From Portulaca oleracea (Eukaryota > Streptophyta > Magnoliopsida > Caryophyllales > Portulacaceae): a stretch of DNA of 64,000 nt. The notes under the pieces are model-generated. The model was given only the letters and a program-made list of their open reading frames with translations. It searched no databases and was not told the DNA's origin. The translations under genes were made by a program, and so were the position numbers. This document shows positions 11,793-24,060 of the stretch, in pieces (the first letter of the stretch is position 1; every line of letters begins with the position of its first letter). The stretch covers positions 6,634,001-6,698,000 of the forward strand of contig CM055880.1 of NCBI GenBank assembly GCA_029582165.1, given 5' to 3'.

Positions 11793-14700
11793 ATGAAAAT
11801 GCTTCCCACCTTCATTCTCTCTCTTCTATTCTCTCTCCTCCCCATCTCATCCTCATCCTCCCCTTTCAGTAAACCTCTCTTCTTAACTCCCCCTACTATT
11901 CCAACCATAATTCCCACCAACCATCACAGCATCACTAACTAATTTCCTCTGTTTTCCTTTGCAGACGTCTCCTACCACATTGACTGCGGCGGCTCCACCC
12001 CCACCACCGACCCATTCGGCGTCGCATGGCTCTCCGACGGCTACTTCACCGGCGGCTCCTCCGCCGTCGTCTCCGAGCCCCTCCGCTTCTCCCTCCGCCC
12101 CCAGAAGACTCTCCGCTTCTTCCCTCCCACCACCTCCGGCAAGAAGAACTGCTACCTCCTCCTCGCCGCCCCCCACTCCCGCTACTTCTTCCGCACCTTC
12201 ACCGTCTACGACAACTACGACGGCAAAAACCGCCCCCCCAACTTCGAAGTCTCCGTCGAGGGCACAGTCGTCTTCAGCTACCGATCTCCCTGGCCGGAAA
12301 CCGCCGCCCGCGACGGCGCTTACTCCGATCTCATCGCCGTCGTCGGAGATGACGGCGAAGCTGATGTCTGCTTCTACTCCCTCGCCACCGATCCTCCCGT
12401 CGTCGGAACTTTGGAGGTCGTCCAAGTAGATCCGGCGTCGTACGGTTCGTCGGAGGTGAGACCCGATGGTCACCTGCTCGTCAACTACGGCCGCCTGAGC
12501 TGCGGCCAGGACGAGTGGGGCCCGGGGCTGAGCAATGACACTGACCTCTTCGGTCGGTCATGGCAGTCCGACGCCGATTTCCGGTCGAATGACACCAAGG
12601 GCGTTAGGGTAATTTCGACGACAGCGGCCATTGATGGGGTGAATAAGGAGCCGAATTACTTTCCGATGAAGCTGTACCAAGCGGCGATCACTGTGCCGTC
12701 GAACGGTGTTCTTGAGTATGAGCTTAACGTTGATACGAAGGTTGATTACTTGCTGTGGTTTCACTTTGTGGAGATCGATCCGCAGGTGAGCAAAGCTGGG
12801 CAGAGGGTGTTCGATGTGCTGATTAATGGGGTGAATGTGAATCGGATCGATGTGTTCAAAGCTGTTGGAGGGTTTAAGGCTTATGATTGGCATTATGTTG
12901 TGAGGAATTTGAATAGCACCACGTTGATTGTGAGATTGAATCCTGTTGTTCGAGGGGCTATGCTATCTGGGCTGGAGAATTACGCCATTGTTCCTAAGGA
13001 TCTTGCTACAGTTCCTGAGCAAGGTTGGTTATAACCTATTATTGAATTCTTGCATCTTTTGGAGGTGGTTGATTACGATGCCTGCTAAATTATATAAATT
13101 GTGTGAATGATTAGAAGATACTCCATCTCTTTCATATTAATTGTCATAATTTTGACTTTCACGGTCTCTAATATTACTCTTCGATTGATAATTACTTACA
13201 AAATATATTTTTAATCATTGAAATATTATACTTTTATGATAGTATTTTTCGTTACCAATGTAATGGTGTTAATTTTATCTAGCAACTCATTATATATATT
13301 GAGAAATTTATGGTCAAAATATTTTAAATTTGACTACACAATTTTCAAAGATGACAACTAATATGGAACGGAGGGAGTAGTGTTCAATATTCTTGGTAAA
13401 TGGGATTCTTTTGCCCACTTTATCTGTTGCTTTTCAGCTGTTACCTTTTACTGTTTGATTGAGCACAGCACTAGTTATTTGAATATTGTTGTTTGGTGAA
13501 TCACTAGTTGAAACTTCTTGTAGATAAAGGTGTTGCTTGGTAAACGGTGTCAGGATAACAATTATCAAGTGTTTTTATGTTGGTGGGACCTTTCCTTGTC
13601 TGAATATTACTCATTGTTGACAAATTTCCATGATGGCAACTTTATATGCAGTAGTTTTCACTTACTTTTCTTTCAGGGTGTCAACTAGCTTTTGCTAGTA
13701 GTAGTTTTGTTTAAATTGGCTCCCAAATTGGTTGTTTTGATGGTCTTTTTATGAGTATGCAGAAATCGGCCTCTTTACAAACTTCAGTTTATGGGGGAAT
13801 ATTGCATTTAGATCTCACAGACCACGCTTGGACGTGTTTCGTCTGGGAGCTTCTTGTTGTTGTTGTTGTTGGTTAATGGTTATGGTGATGTTGGCAGGAG
13901 ATAAGAATTGGAGCTTCTTATCTCCTCTCAACTAGTTTTCTTTTCTTTTTCTGAGAAGAGCGAGTTTATATCTTCAGAAATGTGAAAAAATGTATGTTGG
14001 ACTACACATATGATCATCTATCTTACCAACTACCAAGCTACCAATGTCACTGAGTTAATATGAGGTGTTTGTATGTATTATTTTGCAGTTATGGCCATGA
14101 GGGCTTTAAAAGACTCGCTTCGTGTCCCTGATCGCATGGGGTGGAATGGTGATCCATGTGGTCCTACTAGTTGGGATGCATGGGAAGGAGTAACTTGCCG
14201 TACGAGCAAAGATGGGAATGCCCTCGTCATATACCAAATGTACGTTGTCAATGTTCTTGTTTGCTACAAAGTTTTCATCATTTTTATGCAGCTCAAGCTC
14301 TAAAAAGCATACATAGTGATGCAACCTATTGATTGTTCTTGGCAGTGATCTTGGAAGCCAGGGTTTGAAAGGAATTGTCAGTGAAAAAATCAGTCTCTTG
14401 ACGGAGTTGGCCAGTTTGTAAGTTTAAATACCCACATTCTCATGCGTGGATTTACTTGTGGCAGTTTTAGTTTAATGCGTGTCAGTCCTGGCTGCAGTAG
14501 CTGTTGGCATTGTCCAAAGTTTGCAAAACATTCCGCTTGAAAGGGAAAGTTTTTAAAGAGCAAACTAGTAGAGTATAATTTGATATTTTCGATCTACATC
14601 AATGAAGTGTTATTTCTGTTCCTAAACTGTTACTGGTACAATGAGGGGCTTATAATACTGAGACTTACATCAGTCCTACATGTATTGTTATTGCTGTAGT

Positions 14701-17700
14701 ATTAGACGTCTAGCCTATTTTACACTGATTTTCTCCTCATTTTCCATGAAACAGGAATCTAAGTTCTAATTCTTTGGGAGGTTCTCTACCAGAAGGCCTA
14801 GCTCACAAGTCACTTGTAAAACTGTAAGTGTTGTAGACTTGAACAGTTGAACTGCTTCAGGAGTTGTGCGTACAGATGCTCTAGACTGAGTTCTTGGTTA
14901 TAAAGTATCAATAGTTTTTAGTTTATACACAATTAGCGAGCGGTCATGCATTGTGTTTTGTGCGTTTGTTTTGAGCAGTCGTCTTTCTTTAGACTATCTC
15001 TTACTTTTATCTGCTGTGTTGTGCAGGGATTTGTCAAATAATGAGTTTGTGGGTGCAATTCCGGACGCTCTTGCAACATCAACAAGTCTACGGCTTGTGT
15101 AAGCTATCAGTCTCCTGCTGACATTTTAAGTCTTCTCCATATGTGAAGTCAGCATGAACTGTGAAAATCCTATCTTAGTTGTCTAGTTGATATGGTTCTT
15201 GAATACATGTTTGACCAGCAATTTCTCCCAGTGGTCTTGAGTTTACTTTAAACATGGCCGAAATCATCTAAAATTACGTGGGTTGAAAAACTTCAATTCC
15301 TTAAGCCCTTTATTTCTTTTTGAGAAAAGGATGACTGTTAAAGCGCCCACAGATGCAGATGACATGAGATGGAGGGAATACTTAATATTAAGAAATCTAA
15401 ACAATCACAAGTATACCTCTCCAATTTAATGCTAGTAAGTTGTCACTTGAGCGTTTACCATTCTTTTGGTGATTTGAGGCCCTTGAATCTTGACACTTTA
15501 GTCCTTTCCTTCATCGATCTTTCTGTATCTTATATTTTCTCATCAATGCTAGGCTCCTGAATAATAACAACTTGGAAGGAAGAGTGCCGGAGCAGATGTA
15601 CTCAATCGGAGTTCATGGTGGAGCTATTGAGTAAGTGGCCCTCTTTTCTTGTTTTCTTTTTTCTTACGGATACTGGGGCGTAATCTTAAGGACTAGAATT
15701 CCTAGGTACAAGATACATAGCTGTAGTTTAGAGAACTGAAGTCATTACATTCTGCATGCATCTCTAAACATACTCATTATTAGTGCTTGAAATCACAGTT
15801 TTTGGCCTATGCTAATACACTGATGATGGGTATTTGTTCCATTTTTTTCGTAGTCTCTCTGGAAACAAGGGTCTGTGTGGTGTGCCTTCATTGCCAGATT
15901 GTCCTTTGTTTTGGAATAATGGCCAATTGTCTGGCCATGGTAAAATTGCAATTGGCATATCTTTTGCGTTCGTTTTTATCTTGCTCCTGGTGGTGGTATA
16001 CATCTACATCAGAAGGAAGAGGAATGACTACGACTTTGGCATTCCTCAAGACTTAATGTGTAAGTTGGATTCATGAACTCCTAATCTAATTTTCTTGCAA
16101 CTTTATTTCATTTCAGTTATATTTTCTGAAGAGTTCTTTTGGAAATTCAGTATCATGAACATTACAGTTTTACACCCTGGTCAGCCTTTAAGTTATATGT
16201 CTGATCTTCAATGCCTAACACCACAAATTCCATCATCACAAGCCTTTCCGATGTGTCTTGTCTTTACACACACTGCTACGGAAACTTCCTAGGAGGTCAA
16301 CCATTATAATGCACTGATGGGAACGGACTTTCGAGTTACTCTCTGCAAACGAACATACACCTTCATTTTAAGCCTTTCTTTTTATAGCAAAACTCAGGGT
16401 GGTACGGTATGATATAAAGAGACAGAGGGATGGGAAGTTTTTTGGCATCTTTTCTAAATACACCTAAATTAAGCCTTCATGAATTGCCAACTTCATTTTC
16501 TTGACTCTTCTCCCAGCTGATTCCTGCAAAATTTCTTTACTTTTGCACTTACAGCTGAAAAGCCTTTGCTTGATCCTCCTTTCTCAATTCTTGGGCACCG
16601 TTTGTGCCTTTGTAGACGAACTCTAATCTTTCAGCCTCCATTTTGTTGATCAATCAACACTTGATACACAATTTTGATGAAGGTCAAATGATGCCAAGTT
16701 TTTCTAGGCAAGAGAGGAGATAGGGTGGGTGAGGATGGAGGAAAATAGGTAGCTAGGTATGTTGAACTATGTAGTGGCTCGATGTTGAAATTTTATTAGA
16801 TGGCTCGGACTTGTTATTTTTTTATCTTTCAACAATATCACTTCTTTTCAACTGGCTGCATTGTCACGAATAAAAAAGACGACAAATTTGTATGACTATT
16901 CAAGATCTTCTAATTACATAAAAAGAAGACATATTAAATTTGAAATCTAACATGCTCAATTTTACTTAAGTAAAACTGAAACCTTGCGAAGACATCTTAA
17001 CTACATGCCCAAAAAAAAAAAAAAAAAGCAAAGCACGGTCTTGTGTCTTATCTATTTATCTTTTGAGGGTTCCTTTCACTGGTGTTGTGTAGTTATCAAA
17101 TGATCACATAGAAAATAAAGGTTACTTTACTTCTTCCCCTTTGTCAATTATTGGGCAAACTGTTTGGAAATGTCCATTACTGCCATGTTCTGTGATTTGA
17201 GACACAGGTATCCTAGGCCTAAATTAGACACAGCCGCGCAGGTATCCGTTGTCTACATATGCTAATACAGCAAAAGCTGAAACGGCTTATCTGATACAAA
17301 ATATTAAAAACTGCTGAATTCAAACAGAAAAGAACGATACACTAAAACACTGTGATTACTACCCTTGGTGACCTTCAATTAAGTTTTGCGTCGGTTATCT
17401 TTTCTCAGCTCCTTGTCAAGATAGTCCACTGTCGCTTTCTTATTCAGAGCCTTCTAGCGTACCTTATTGCTAATTTCAATTGCTTCATAGGCCAAACGAT
17501 GAGTACTATCCTCTGAATCGCTGCTTGCTTAAAAATGAAAAGTACTATCCTTCTAGTCGTGCACTCTTGTGCCTTGAGGGGGTCCATAAGGTTCCTAGCT
17601 GTATTACTTGTGAAATTGTCATGGTCGACAGTTAAGAATTAGACATTTATCCTCAGTTCTCAGTAGCATTTTCAACAGCTGAGACTTTGTCAATGTTCTT

Positions 17701-17955
17701 TCTGTTGGAGCATTGTTTGGTTTGACAGTTACATGTAACCCCCCCACCCACACCAAAAAAAAAAAAAAAACTTCTTTTGGCATAATGCTTATGAAATGAT
17801 TGCATCCAAAGTTTAAATCTTCGGCTAACAGTTGAATGTTGTGGGCTGTATTTTCAGCAATGGCGGCAAAAAGAAACCGGTACCACAGGCAGAAGTCATT
17901 AATGGATCTGGAAATGGAAAGTCAACACGCAAAAGGTCTAATATCATCGACATAG
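11793..17955 (+). CDS. Malectin-like/LRR receptor-like protein (At1g25570/RLP4 type)
   Basis: Nine exons join in frame to 626 codons: 11793-11868, 11965-13023, 14089-14239, 14346-14417, 14755-14823, 15027-15098, 15553-15630, 15854-16059, 17858-17955, all with GT-AG introns. Residues 1-25 form a signal peptide. The malectin-like ectodomain begins NVSYHIDCGG and runs to about residue 375. An LRR N-cap (WNGDPCGP, WEGVTC) precedes about four repeats on exons of 69-78 nt ending in phase 2, the usual LRR exon pattern. Residues 557-578 are hydrophobic and followed by RRKR; the tail is 48 residues with no kinase. Length and tail (AAKRNRY, EMESQHAKGL) fit the Arabidopsis family, whose members are linked to the cell surface and wall. 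A ligand is not inferable. An in-frame ATG at 11664 would add 43 residues before the signal peptide, so I prefer 11793. Confidence 0.93.
13121..13377 (+). mobile_element. Stowaway-like MITE copy 1 (in intron 2 of the receptor-like gene)
   Basis: A 257-bp element starting CTCCATCTCTTTCATATTAA and ending TAATATGGAACGGAGGGAG, flanked by TA on both sides (13119-13120 and 13378-13379). The ends are inverted repeats of the type seen on plant Tc1/mariner-derived Stowaway elements. Same length as the copies at 29120-29376 and 58937-59193. It sits about 100 bp downstream of the intron 2 donor, in sense with the gene. Confidence 0.85.
16060..17857 (+). other. Intron 8 of the receptor-like gene
   Basis: The longest intron of the gene (1798 bp), starting GTAAGTT and ending TTTTCAG. 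It splits the membrane-span exon from the terminal exon coding most of the cytoplasmic tail. It holds A-runs at about 17010 and 17755 but no recognised gene or transposon boundary. Confidence 0.75.
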
Positions 17956-19545
17956 ATTCGTTTATAGTAGAAACAATATTCAATTAACAATGAAGCAAAG
18001 ATGGAAATGACCGGTGCAAATTGCAAATATGGGATTTAGGGTGAGGGGGGAAGGCTTCAGAATGAGATTTTGACAGGTTTGGCTTCTTCCCAACAATTTG
18101 ATGACAACCATGGTGCTCCCCGAGTTGTTCCCAAACCTCATTTTATTCTTTGGAGATGGCAGAAAAGATGAAAGGCGTTTGCGTCATTTTATTTACTTGT
18201 ACCCAGTAGTTGTCAGGGCATTTTGCGAAACGTCGTGTGATGATGTGACATCCAATATCTCATACCAACCCAATTCCGATTGCTGCTGCTGGTCCAACAT
18301 CCCCTTTGTCATGCACATCTAGTCCTAGTTGAGTTCATTATTTCATTTGTCTCTTTGTACATTTTCTGTATTATTCATTCTCCTTGTACATTTGTATTCT
18401 GGCAATCCTCTTGATGGATTCATACGGTGTTAAAGTCAATGTGGAAGCAATTGGACCTTATCTTCGGCCTCAATATCTGTTACGTATTTTTTTGTTCTGG
18501 GTTTATGCATCTTCAATTGCAGAATCTGTCTTTAAAAGCACCAGAATATGTCTTCAAAATTGGACCGCCCAAAATTAACCAAATCTGTCTTTAAAAGAGG
18601 AATGAAAAGCAAGTTATTAAGAGCATGGTCAACCGAGAAGAAGATTGATCAATTTTGCCGATTAGGTAGAATTTGATGAGATCAATCATTCTATCGATAA
18701 TATCATTACTCGTAAAGTTGTGAAGATTGGTACTAATTTAGAGATTTTGAAGATGAACAATAAAGAGAAATCAATAAGAGACTTTAAGAAGATGTTGCAA
18801 GAGGAAATAATGGCTCGTTCAAAGCATCAGACTTGAGTGTGTTGCATTCTTGCGAGTTTTGGTCAACAACCATTGTCATTTGAGAAGCTTCTTTGCTCTT
18901 GTTTGATGTTTGCCTTCTTGGTTCTTCCATATTGTTTATTATGTTGTTTCGTGCTATTTTGCTGTTTTTTACTCATGTCATACTGATATTTTGTAGATCC
19001 TTGCATCTTTAACGCAAACTTTAAATCTATTTTGATTTTCAATCAACGGAAAAAATGTTAAGTGACTAATGCCTTCTGCATTTCTAGCTATGTGGGAAAA
19101 TAAAAATCAAAGTATTTTTGCTCTATTGCTTTTACCTTGTATTTATCATGTTACTAATTTGTGAAGCATACATACATTCTTTCACCATGTATTTATTACT
19201 ATTATGACCCTTTTATTTAAAGTGGTAGGATCAAATTAAGTTTGGTAAAGTAAGGTAAGGAAATGTAAGAATAAAATTTTGACTTTGGTTTGAGTATTTT
19301 TTTAAGGAATAAGGTAAGATACGGTTAGGTAAGGATAAATCTAACTTACCATTCTAAAGAATAGGCCTATGTAACTAGCATGCAAAGCATGCAGATATAT
19401 ATATACACACACAAAAAACAGACTTAAATTAGTCACATTCCCTCACATGCAGCTAATAGTTAGTTACAAATAAAATTCTCATGCCTAGCGCACATGTAGA
19501 CATCTTTTCATAGCTAGACTTGTAGATGTAGCATTTCTCGAAAAT
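17956..19545. other. 3' untranslated region of the receptor-like gene, then intergenic DNA
   Basis: The first few hundred bases after the TAG at 17953-17955 are probably 3' UTR; no unambiguous polyadenylation site was picked. ORFs at 18098-18322 and 18384-18578 have no recognisable domain. The rest is AT-rich with no recognised element. Confidence 0.45.
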
Positions 19546-19547
19546 AA

Positions 19548-19975
19548 ACGTAGTTAAGAACAACCGCAATGGTGAGCATGAGTTATATATTCAATGAATG
19601 AGGTGGAAGCAGTATGACCTTTGTAAAAAAAAGTATGACCTATTAGAAAAGTTAGAGTTGGACTCTTCATATTAATTTGGTTTCCAATAGTGGGCGTGAG
19701 TTTGATTAAAATATTTAAAAAAATTATATGTCCCACATTTAATCATTTAAAGACACTACTCCGTACAATAGAAAAAAAAATGTTGAGAATCTCGTGTTCA
19801 TCCTCGTGCGGTGAGTACGAGTTCGAGTTTTTCTCACAACCGACACTCGTTCTTGCCGCTGCACTGTCTTTCTTGTCTTCGTGTACGTCATATCAGCATC
19901 ATCTCACTTTCAAAGTCGCAGTTACTGATGGTCAATGGAGAAAACTCGATTTGGTTGTTTTATGTTACTTGAAAG
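19548..19975. repeat. Dispersed repeat, copy 1
   Basis: About 420 bp closely resembling 45970-46400. Shared landmarks in the same order are GTATGACC, GTTAGAGTT, GACTCTT, GTGAGTTTGATTAAAATATT, CTTGTGTTCATCCTCGTGCG (with small changes) and a CATC-rich right end. It has no coding capacity. Termini are not clear enough to assign a superfamily. Confidence 0.6.
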
Positions 19976-21119
19976 ATTATTGAACACTACTATTAAATTG
20001 CTTGTACATTTTTTTTTTGGTATGGCAAGTACTTTAGTCGGCATCTCTCTTTCACTTTTTGTCTTTTTGTATTAGAAAAATTAATAAAAAATATAGATAA
20101 TTGGAAAAGTTATATTAAAATTATAAAGCCATAAATATTATACTACATAAAATTAGTTGAAAGGTGAAGCTACTAAGTTCATGAAACGAAGGTTTTAACT
20201 AAGAAAAAAAATCCTTCTCATTATCCAAAACAATCCTTCTCATGCTAATACCTAACTTTTAGGTGGCAAGTTTGGCTTATTAATTTTAGAACATCAATTT
20301 TAGATGAACATAGATAGGAAAAAAAAGCAACTATGAGTATGACATGTCAAGCTTTATTTATTTCTTTCAAAAGAATTTACTCTTTTATTTCTTTCAAGAG
20401 AATTGACTCTTACTTTCGATATTGGGACAAAAAAGCATACTCTAAGTTGAAAAATATGTCTTTTCAGTTATAAGCTATTGTGAAAATATTATTATCTTAA
20501 ATGGAGCATTTTGTTAATAACTTTCAAACATTTTTAAAAATATTTTGGGAAATTCTTTTTGAATGACCTATCCCATGTAATATATAAGTTTTTTTTTAAA
20601 CAATTAACTATTTATCTAAAAGTTTTATGAAAATTAACTACTTATTTTTAATATTATATCAGATAAAACATGTAGTATGTAATTAATATAATCCAATTTG
20701 GCCCGTACCCTATATTGATCTTGGCTAAATTTTCGGACATAATATATAATTTTTCATTTTTTATTATAGGAGCCCAAATTTGACCAAATTTAACTACGTC
20801 CAAATTTAACTCCATACAACCCAATATGAGTCAAAAGGGTAAAATTCAAATATCAATTTCTTCAAAGACATCCAATTTTTGAGAGAGCTACCATTCAAAG
20901 ATTGCCTTAAAAGTGTGACATTATGACATATAGCATAATATCTCACTGTGAGCCAATCAATGGGTAAGTGGGCCTACACTAGTGGCTGTGAAAGCCCAAA
21001 AATCATTAGCATCATTTTTATCCATACATGCTTTTGCCACTTGGCCCTGTGATATTTCCGCTTCGGATCTATGTACGATGTTTCTCTATTCTCATGTTCT
21101 ATTTTTCATTTATATTTAT
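19976..21119. other. Intergenic, nothing recognised
   Basis: AT-rich DNA. No gene or clear transposon boundary is seen. Words such as CCAAATTTGACC at 20770-20810 hint at decayed repeat sequence but are not resolvable by eye. Confidence 0.45.
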
Positions 21120-21628
21120 TTATGCTGGACCCGAACCCACCCAAAAATTCTTGGTTTTGAACATGATTTTTTCAACCTAAACACGAAATATACACAACCT
21201 GAAAAATCAGCAAATTAATGGGTCAAACCTGACCCGTATATTTGACCAAAAAACTTTATTTTTTATGCTCAAATCTATTGGAATTTATGACTTTTCGTTG
21301 GAATTCATGACTGTCAAACTATAACCGCAACTCATTCATATGTTATTTCTCTAATTTAAGTTGAAACATTTATAATAATCTATTGGTGCTTGAATCTAAT
21401 CGTGTTTTATTATGTATATTGTATAAAAAATAATATTCAGTGACAAATATTTTAAAAGAAAAAACAAAAAAAGGTCGTAATCATAACCCGTTGGCTTGAC
21501 ACAAAACCGAAATACACCGCACGTATTTACCCGAACCTAAAATACACTCGACCCGTACTTACCCGAACTCGATATACGACCGACCTGTAACATGCCCGCC
21601 CGCCCGCACGCCCGAATTGACAGGTCTA
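21120..21628. mobile_element. hAT-like miniature element, right end visible
   Basis: The segment ends CCCGAATTGACAGGTCTA, which on the minus strand is TAGACCTGTCAATTCGGG, a terminal form found on plant hAT miniature elements rich in CCCGA and GACCC words. The left end and the 8-bp target duplication could not be located, so extent is approximate. Confidence 0.35.
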
Positions 21629-21644
21629 CGCACTACAGTCTTCT

Positions 21645-21645
21645 T

Positions 21646-21688
<43 letters not shown>

Positions 21689-21692
21689 TTTT
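21645..21692 (+). repeat. Microsatellite (TTTA)n
   Basis: About twelve uninterrupted TTTA units. Confidence 0.95.
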
Positions 21693-22214
21693 GTACAGTA
21701 GTATCCTACTTCCACATAATCGTTTGTCATTTTGATTAATGGAAGAATTTACGATGATTATCGTCATGAAATGACAATGAAAGCAATGTTTATTAAATAC
21801 GTATGTCGATTTTATCTTCGTCATTCATTTTTTTTATTTAGTATAGTATTATAAAATATATATCGTTTTCTTAAATTTTTAGTTGCAAATTAACTACGTG
21901 ATTCCTATTTATTCATCGGATGTTAATCATTAAATTTTTAATATATATGAGTATCTATTATACAAGCATTTTTTCATTAGATTCATAATAAAAATTATTA
22001 TTATATCAAATATATTTTTTGAATTTTGATAAAAATTATGTGAAGTTTATTATAATTTTAGGTAGGATTGTGCTTCTCCTAATCAAATTGTTGGCCTGCT
22101 TTTTTTTTTTTTGATTTTGTATGTTTTTATTGATCAATTTATAGTAATATTTTCATTTGGTAATACGATTTATATTTAGTTGTTTCTAATGTTTATATAT
22201 ACTACAAGGTAATT
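21693..22214. other. Intergenic, nothing recognised
   Basis: Very AT-rich, with long T-runs near 22100. No gene or repeat boundary is seen. Confidence 0.45.
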
Positions 22215-22470
22215 TCCTTTAAATACCTATTGATGAATCTTGGTTTTGCTGTCTTAAACCTTGGTTTTCAAGTTTTGTTTTAGGCGTGTTTTACCTATTG
22301 TGGCACAAAAACGACTTGGTTTAGCTCGTCTTCACTTGTTGTAGCTAAAATGCTTAACTTTGTCAATTGTAGATGAACTTTGGGTGATTCGTGACGTTTT
22401 AATGATTGTCGAATGAAGGATGAGGAAGTCGCGCAGAAGCCGGAATGAAAAGAATGTGTGAAGCATGCCA
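22215..22470 (+). repeat. Dispersed direct repeat, copy 1
   Basis: Resembles 23806-24060 in the same orientation. Shared landmarks are GGCACAAAA, CGACTTGGTT, TGCTTAACTTTGTCAATTGT and GGAAGNCG, in order. Copies are clearly diverged. They could be two halves of a decayed retroelement leader or a dispersed repeat; no LTR ends or pol sequence are visible. Confidence 0.6.
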
Positions 22471-23397
22471 AGGAAGGTGCATGAGTGCAAGGTACGTAGC
22501 ACAACCTAAGGGTTTTTTTTTTCTTTTTGAAGATTTCCAAACCCACACACCCATATGCATACCGCTACGCTAGTCTAGAATCTGGTAGAAATTCCAGAAC
22601 TGGCACACACCTGTGCGCATGTCCGTACACGACCCCAGAATTCTAATTTCGCCTTTTTTTACAAAGGTAAGTAGTCCAACCCATTGGACCCCAATCTCAA
22701 AGGTATATCCCAATAGGCATGTATTGAATGAGGAATGAGAATGTCAATGGCCCAAAATTGAGTCCTATTCCTACTCATAACATTCTCCGAATAGGTAAGG
22801 GAGAAATGTCCCACCCAAGATTCGAACCATGGACGGCAGGGATATGAGGTGTACCTCTTGCCCGAGTAATCAACAATTCCGCCTTTAATTACTTCTAAAG
22901 CAGTAGTTATCTTTTATTATATTTTCTATCAAACATTTAGAGTAGTTTTCTCTCAGCTTTTCAAGACTCCTCCATTGTTGATTACTCAAGGTTTCAAGTT
23001 TATTAATTGCAATCATTCCTCCCTTCTCTTTCTCCTCAGTTTATTGATTGTTTTTGTTTTAGGGTTTACTTCCTGCCAAGGTTTAAGTACGTATTGGTGG
23101 GAGCAACATATTAGCCATTAATATAATTTTTTAGTTGACATTAATTATTTATTAGAGCTAGGTAATTTGATCAATACTTTCCAAATTTCACCATTCATGT
23201 ATGAGTTTCTCGGGACATGTCCCCAGGTTCAATGTCTTACAGAAACCTATGACCAAATGCATGGGTTTTAATACTTTCAAAACCTTAAACAAATTATTCA
23301 TAATAAATATTTCGTTTAACTAATGGAGAAAGTAAAATGCAGACAAAAAGGAGAAAGAAAAAATAAACTAACAACCCCGGGGGGTAAGATACAAGAT
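22471..23397. other. Intergenic, nothing firmly recognised
   Basis: AT-rich with poly-T/A runs. A word resembling a Pol III B box (GGTTCGAATCT on the minus strand, about 22818-22830) raises the possibility of a SINE relic, but no A box or 3' tail could be placed. Confidence 0.35.
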
Positions 23398-23741
23398 AAG
23401 AGCATCTGCAATGTCAATCCAATTTTTTATTTAATTTGGGAGATAGACCATCAATTAAGTGAAAAATTGATTTTTTTTTTTAAAACTTGTCACAAATGGT
23501 AGAGATTGAAAAATGAAGGCAAGTGGAGAATTGAGAGACAAAGGTTAGAGGAAGAAGAAAGGGAAAGGGAAAGGGAGAAAATAAGAGAGAGAATTGAGAA
23601 GAGTTGCTCATGATATTGAATGATTTTCAATCCATTTGATTAATCACGGCAAAAAGATATCACTATTGCACATTTATTTTACTTGTTGATCTTCCACATC
23701 ATCAGTTGAGCGAAAAATTGATTATTATTGCAGATGGTCTA
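23398..23741. mobile_element. MITE-like element with GCATCTGCAAT termini
   Basis: Left end reads AGAGCATCTGCAATGTCAATC; the right end reverse-complemented reads AGACCATCTGCAATAATAATC. These imperfect inverted repeats bound a 344-bp non-coding body with a purine-rich tract at about 23515-23600. The target duplication is not clear, so superfamily is not assigned. Confidence 0.6.
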
Positions 23742-23805
23742 ATAAAATTGGAAATGAAAATGTTATGAGTTGTGGGGTAAGATATCTCTCAAGTGACTTA
23801 TGATA

Positions 23806-24060
23806 AATCTCAGTTTTACCGCCTTAAACCTCATCTTTCTAGCTTAATTTGTTTCGGGGGTGTTGTCCTACTTTGGCACAAAATCGACTTGGTTAAACTG
23901 ATCTTTGCTTGTTGCAGCTAAAAGTGCTTAACTTTGTCAATTGTAGGTGAATTTTTGGGTGATTTGCGACAATTTTATGGTTGTTGAATGAAAGATGTGG
24001 AAGCCGTGGAGAAGTTGGGATGATTTTGAAGCGCCTGTCCAGCCTCGCACACTCCTGCGC
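23806..24060 (+). repeat. Dispersed direct repeat, copy 2
   Basis: Partner of 22215-22470, with the same ordered landmarks and scattered substitutions. The MITE-like element at 23398-23741 lies between the copies. Confidence 0.6.

Noticed and set aside
11883..12473. 196-codon minus-strand ORF opposite exon 2
   Set aside because: Low-complexity Gly/Val-rich shadow of the malectin-like exon.
22640..22890. tRNA gene or SINE on the minus strand
   Set aside because: Only a B-box-like word is present; no A box, cloverleaf or tail could be placed.
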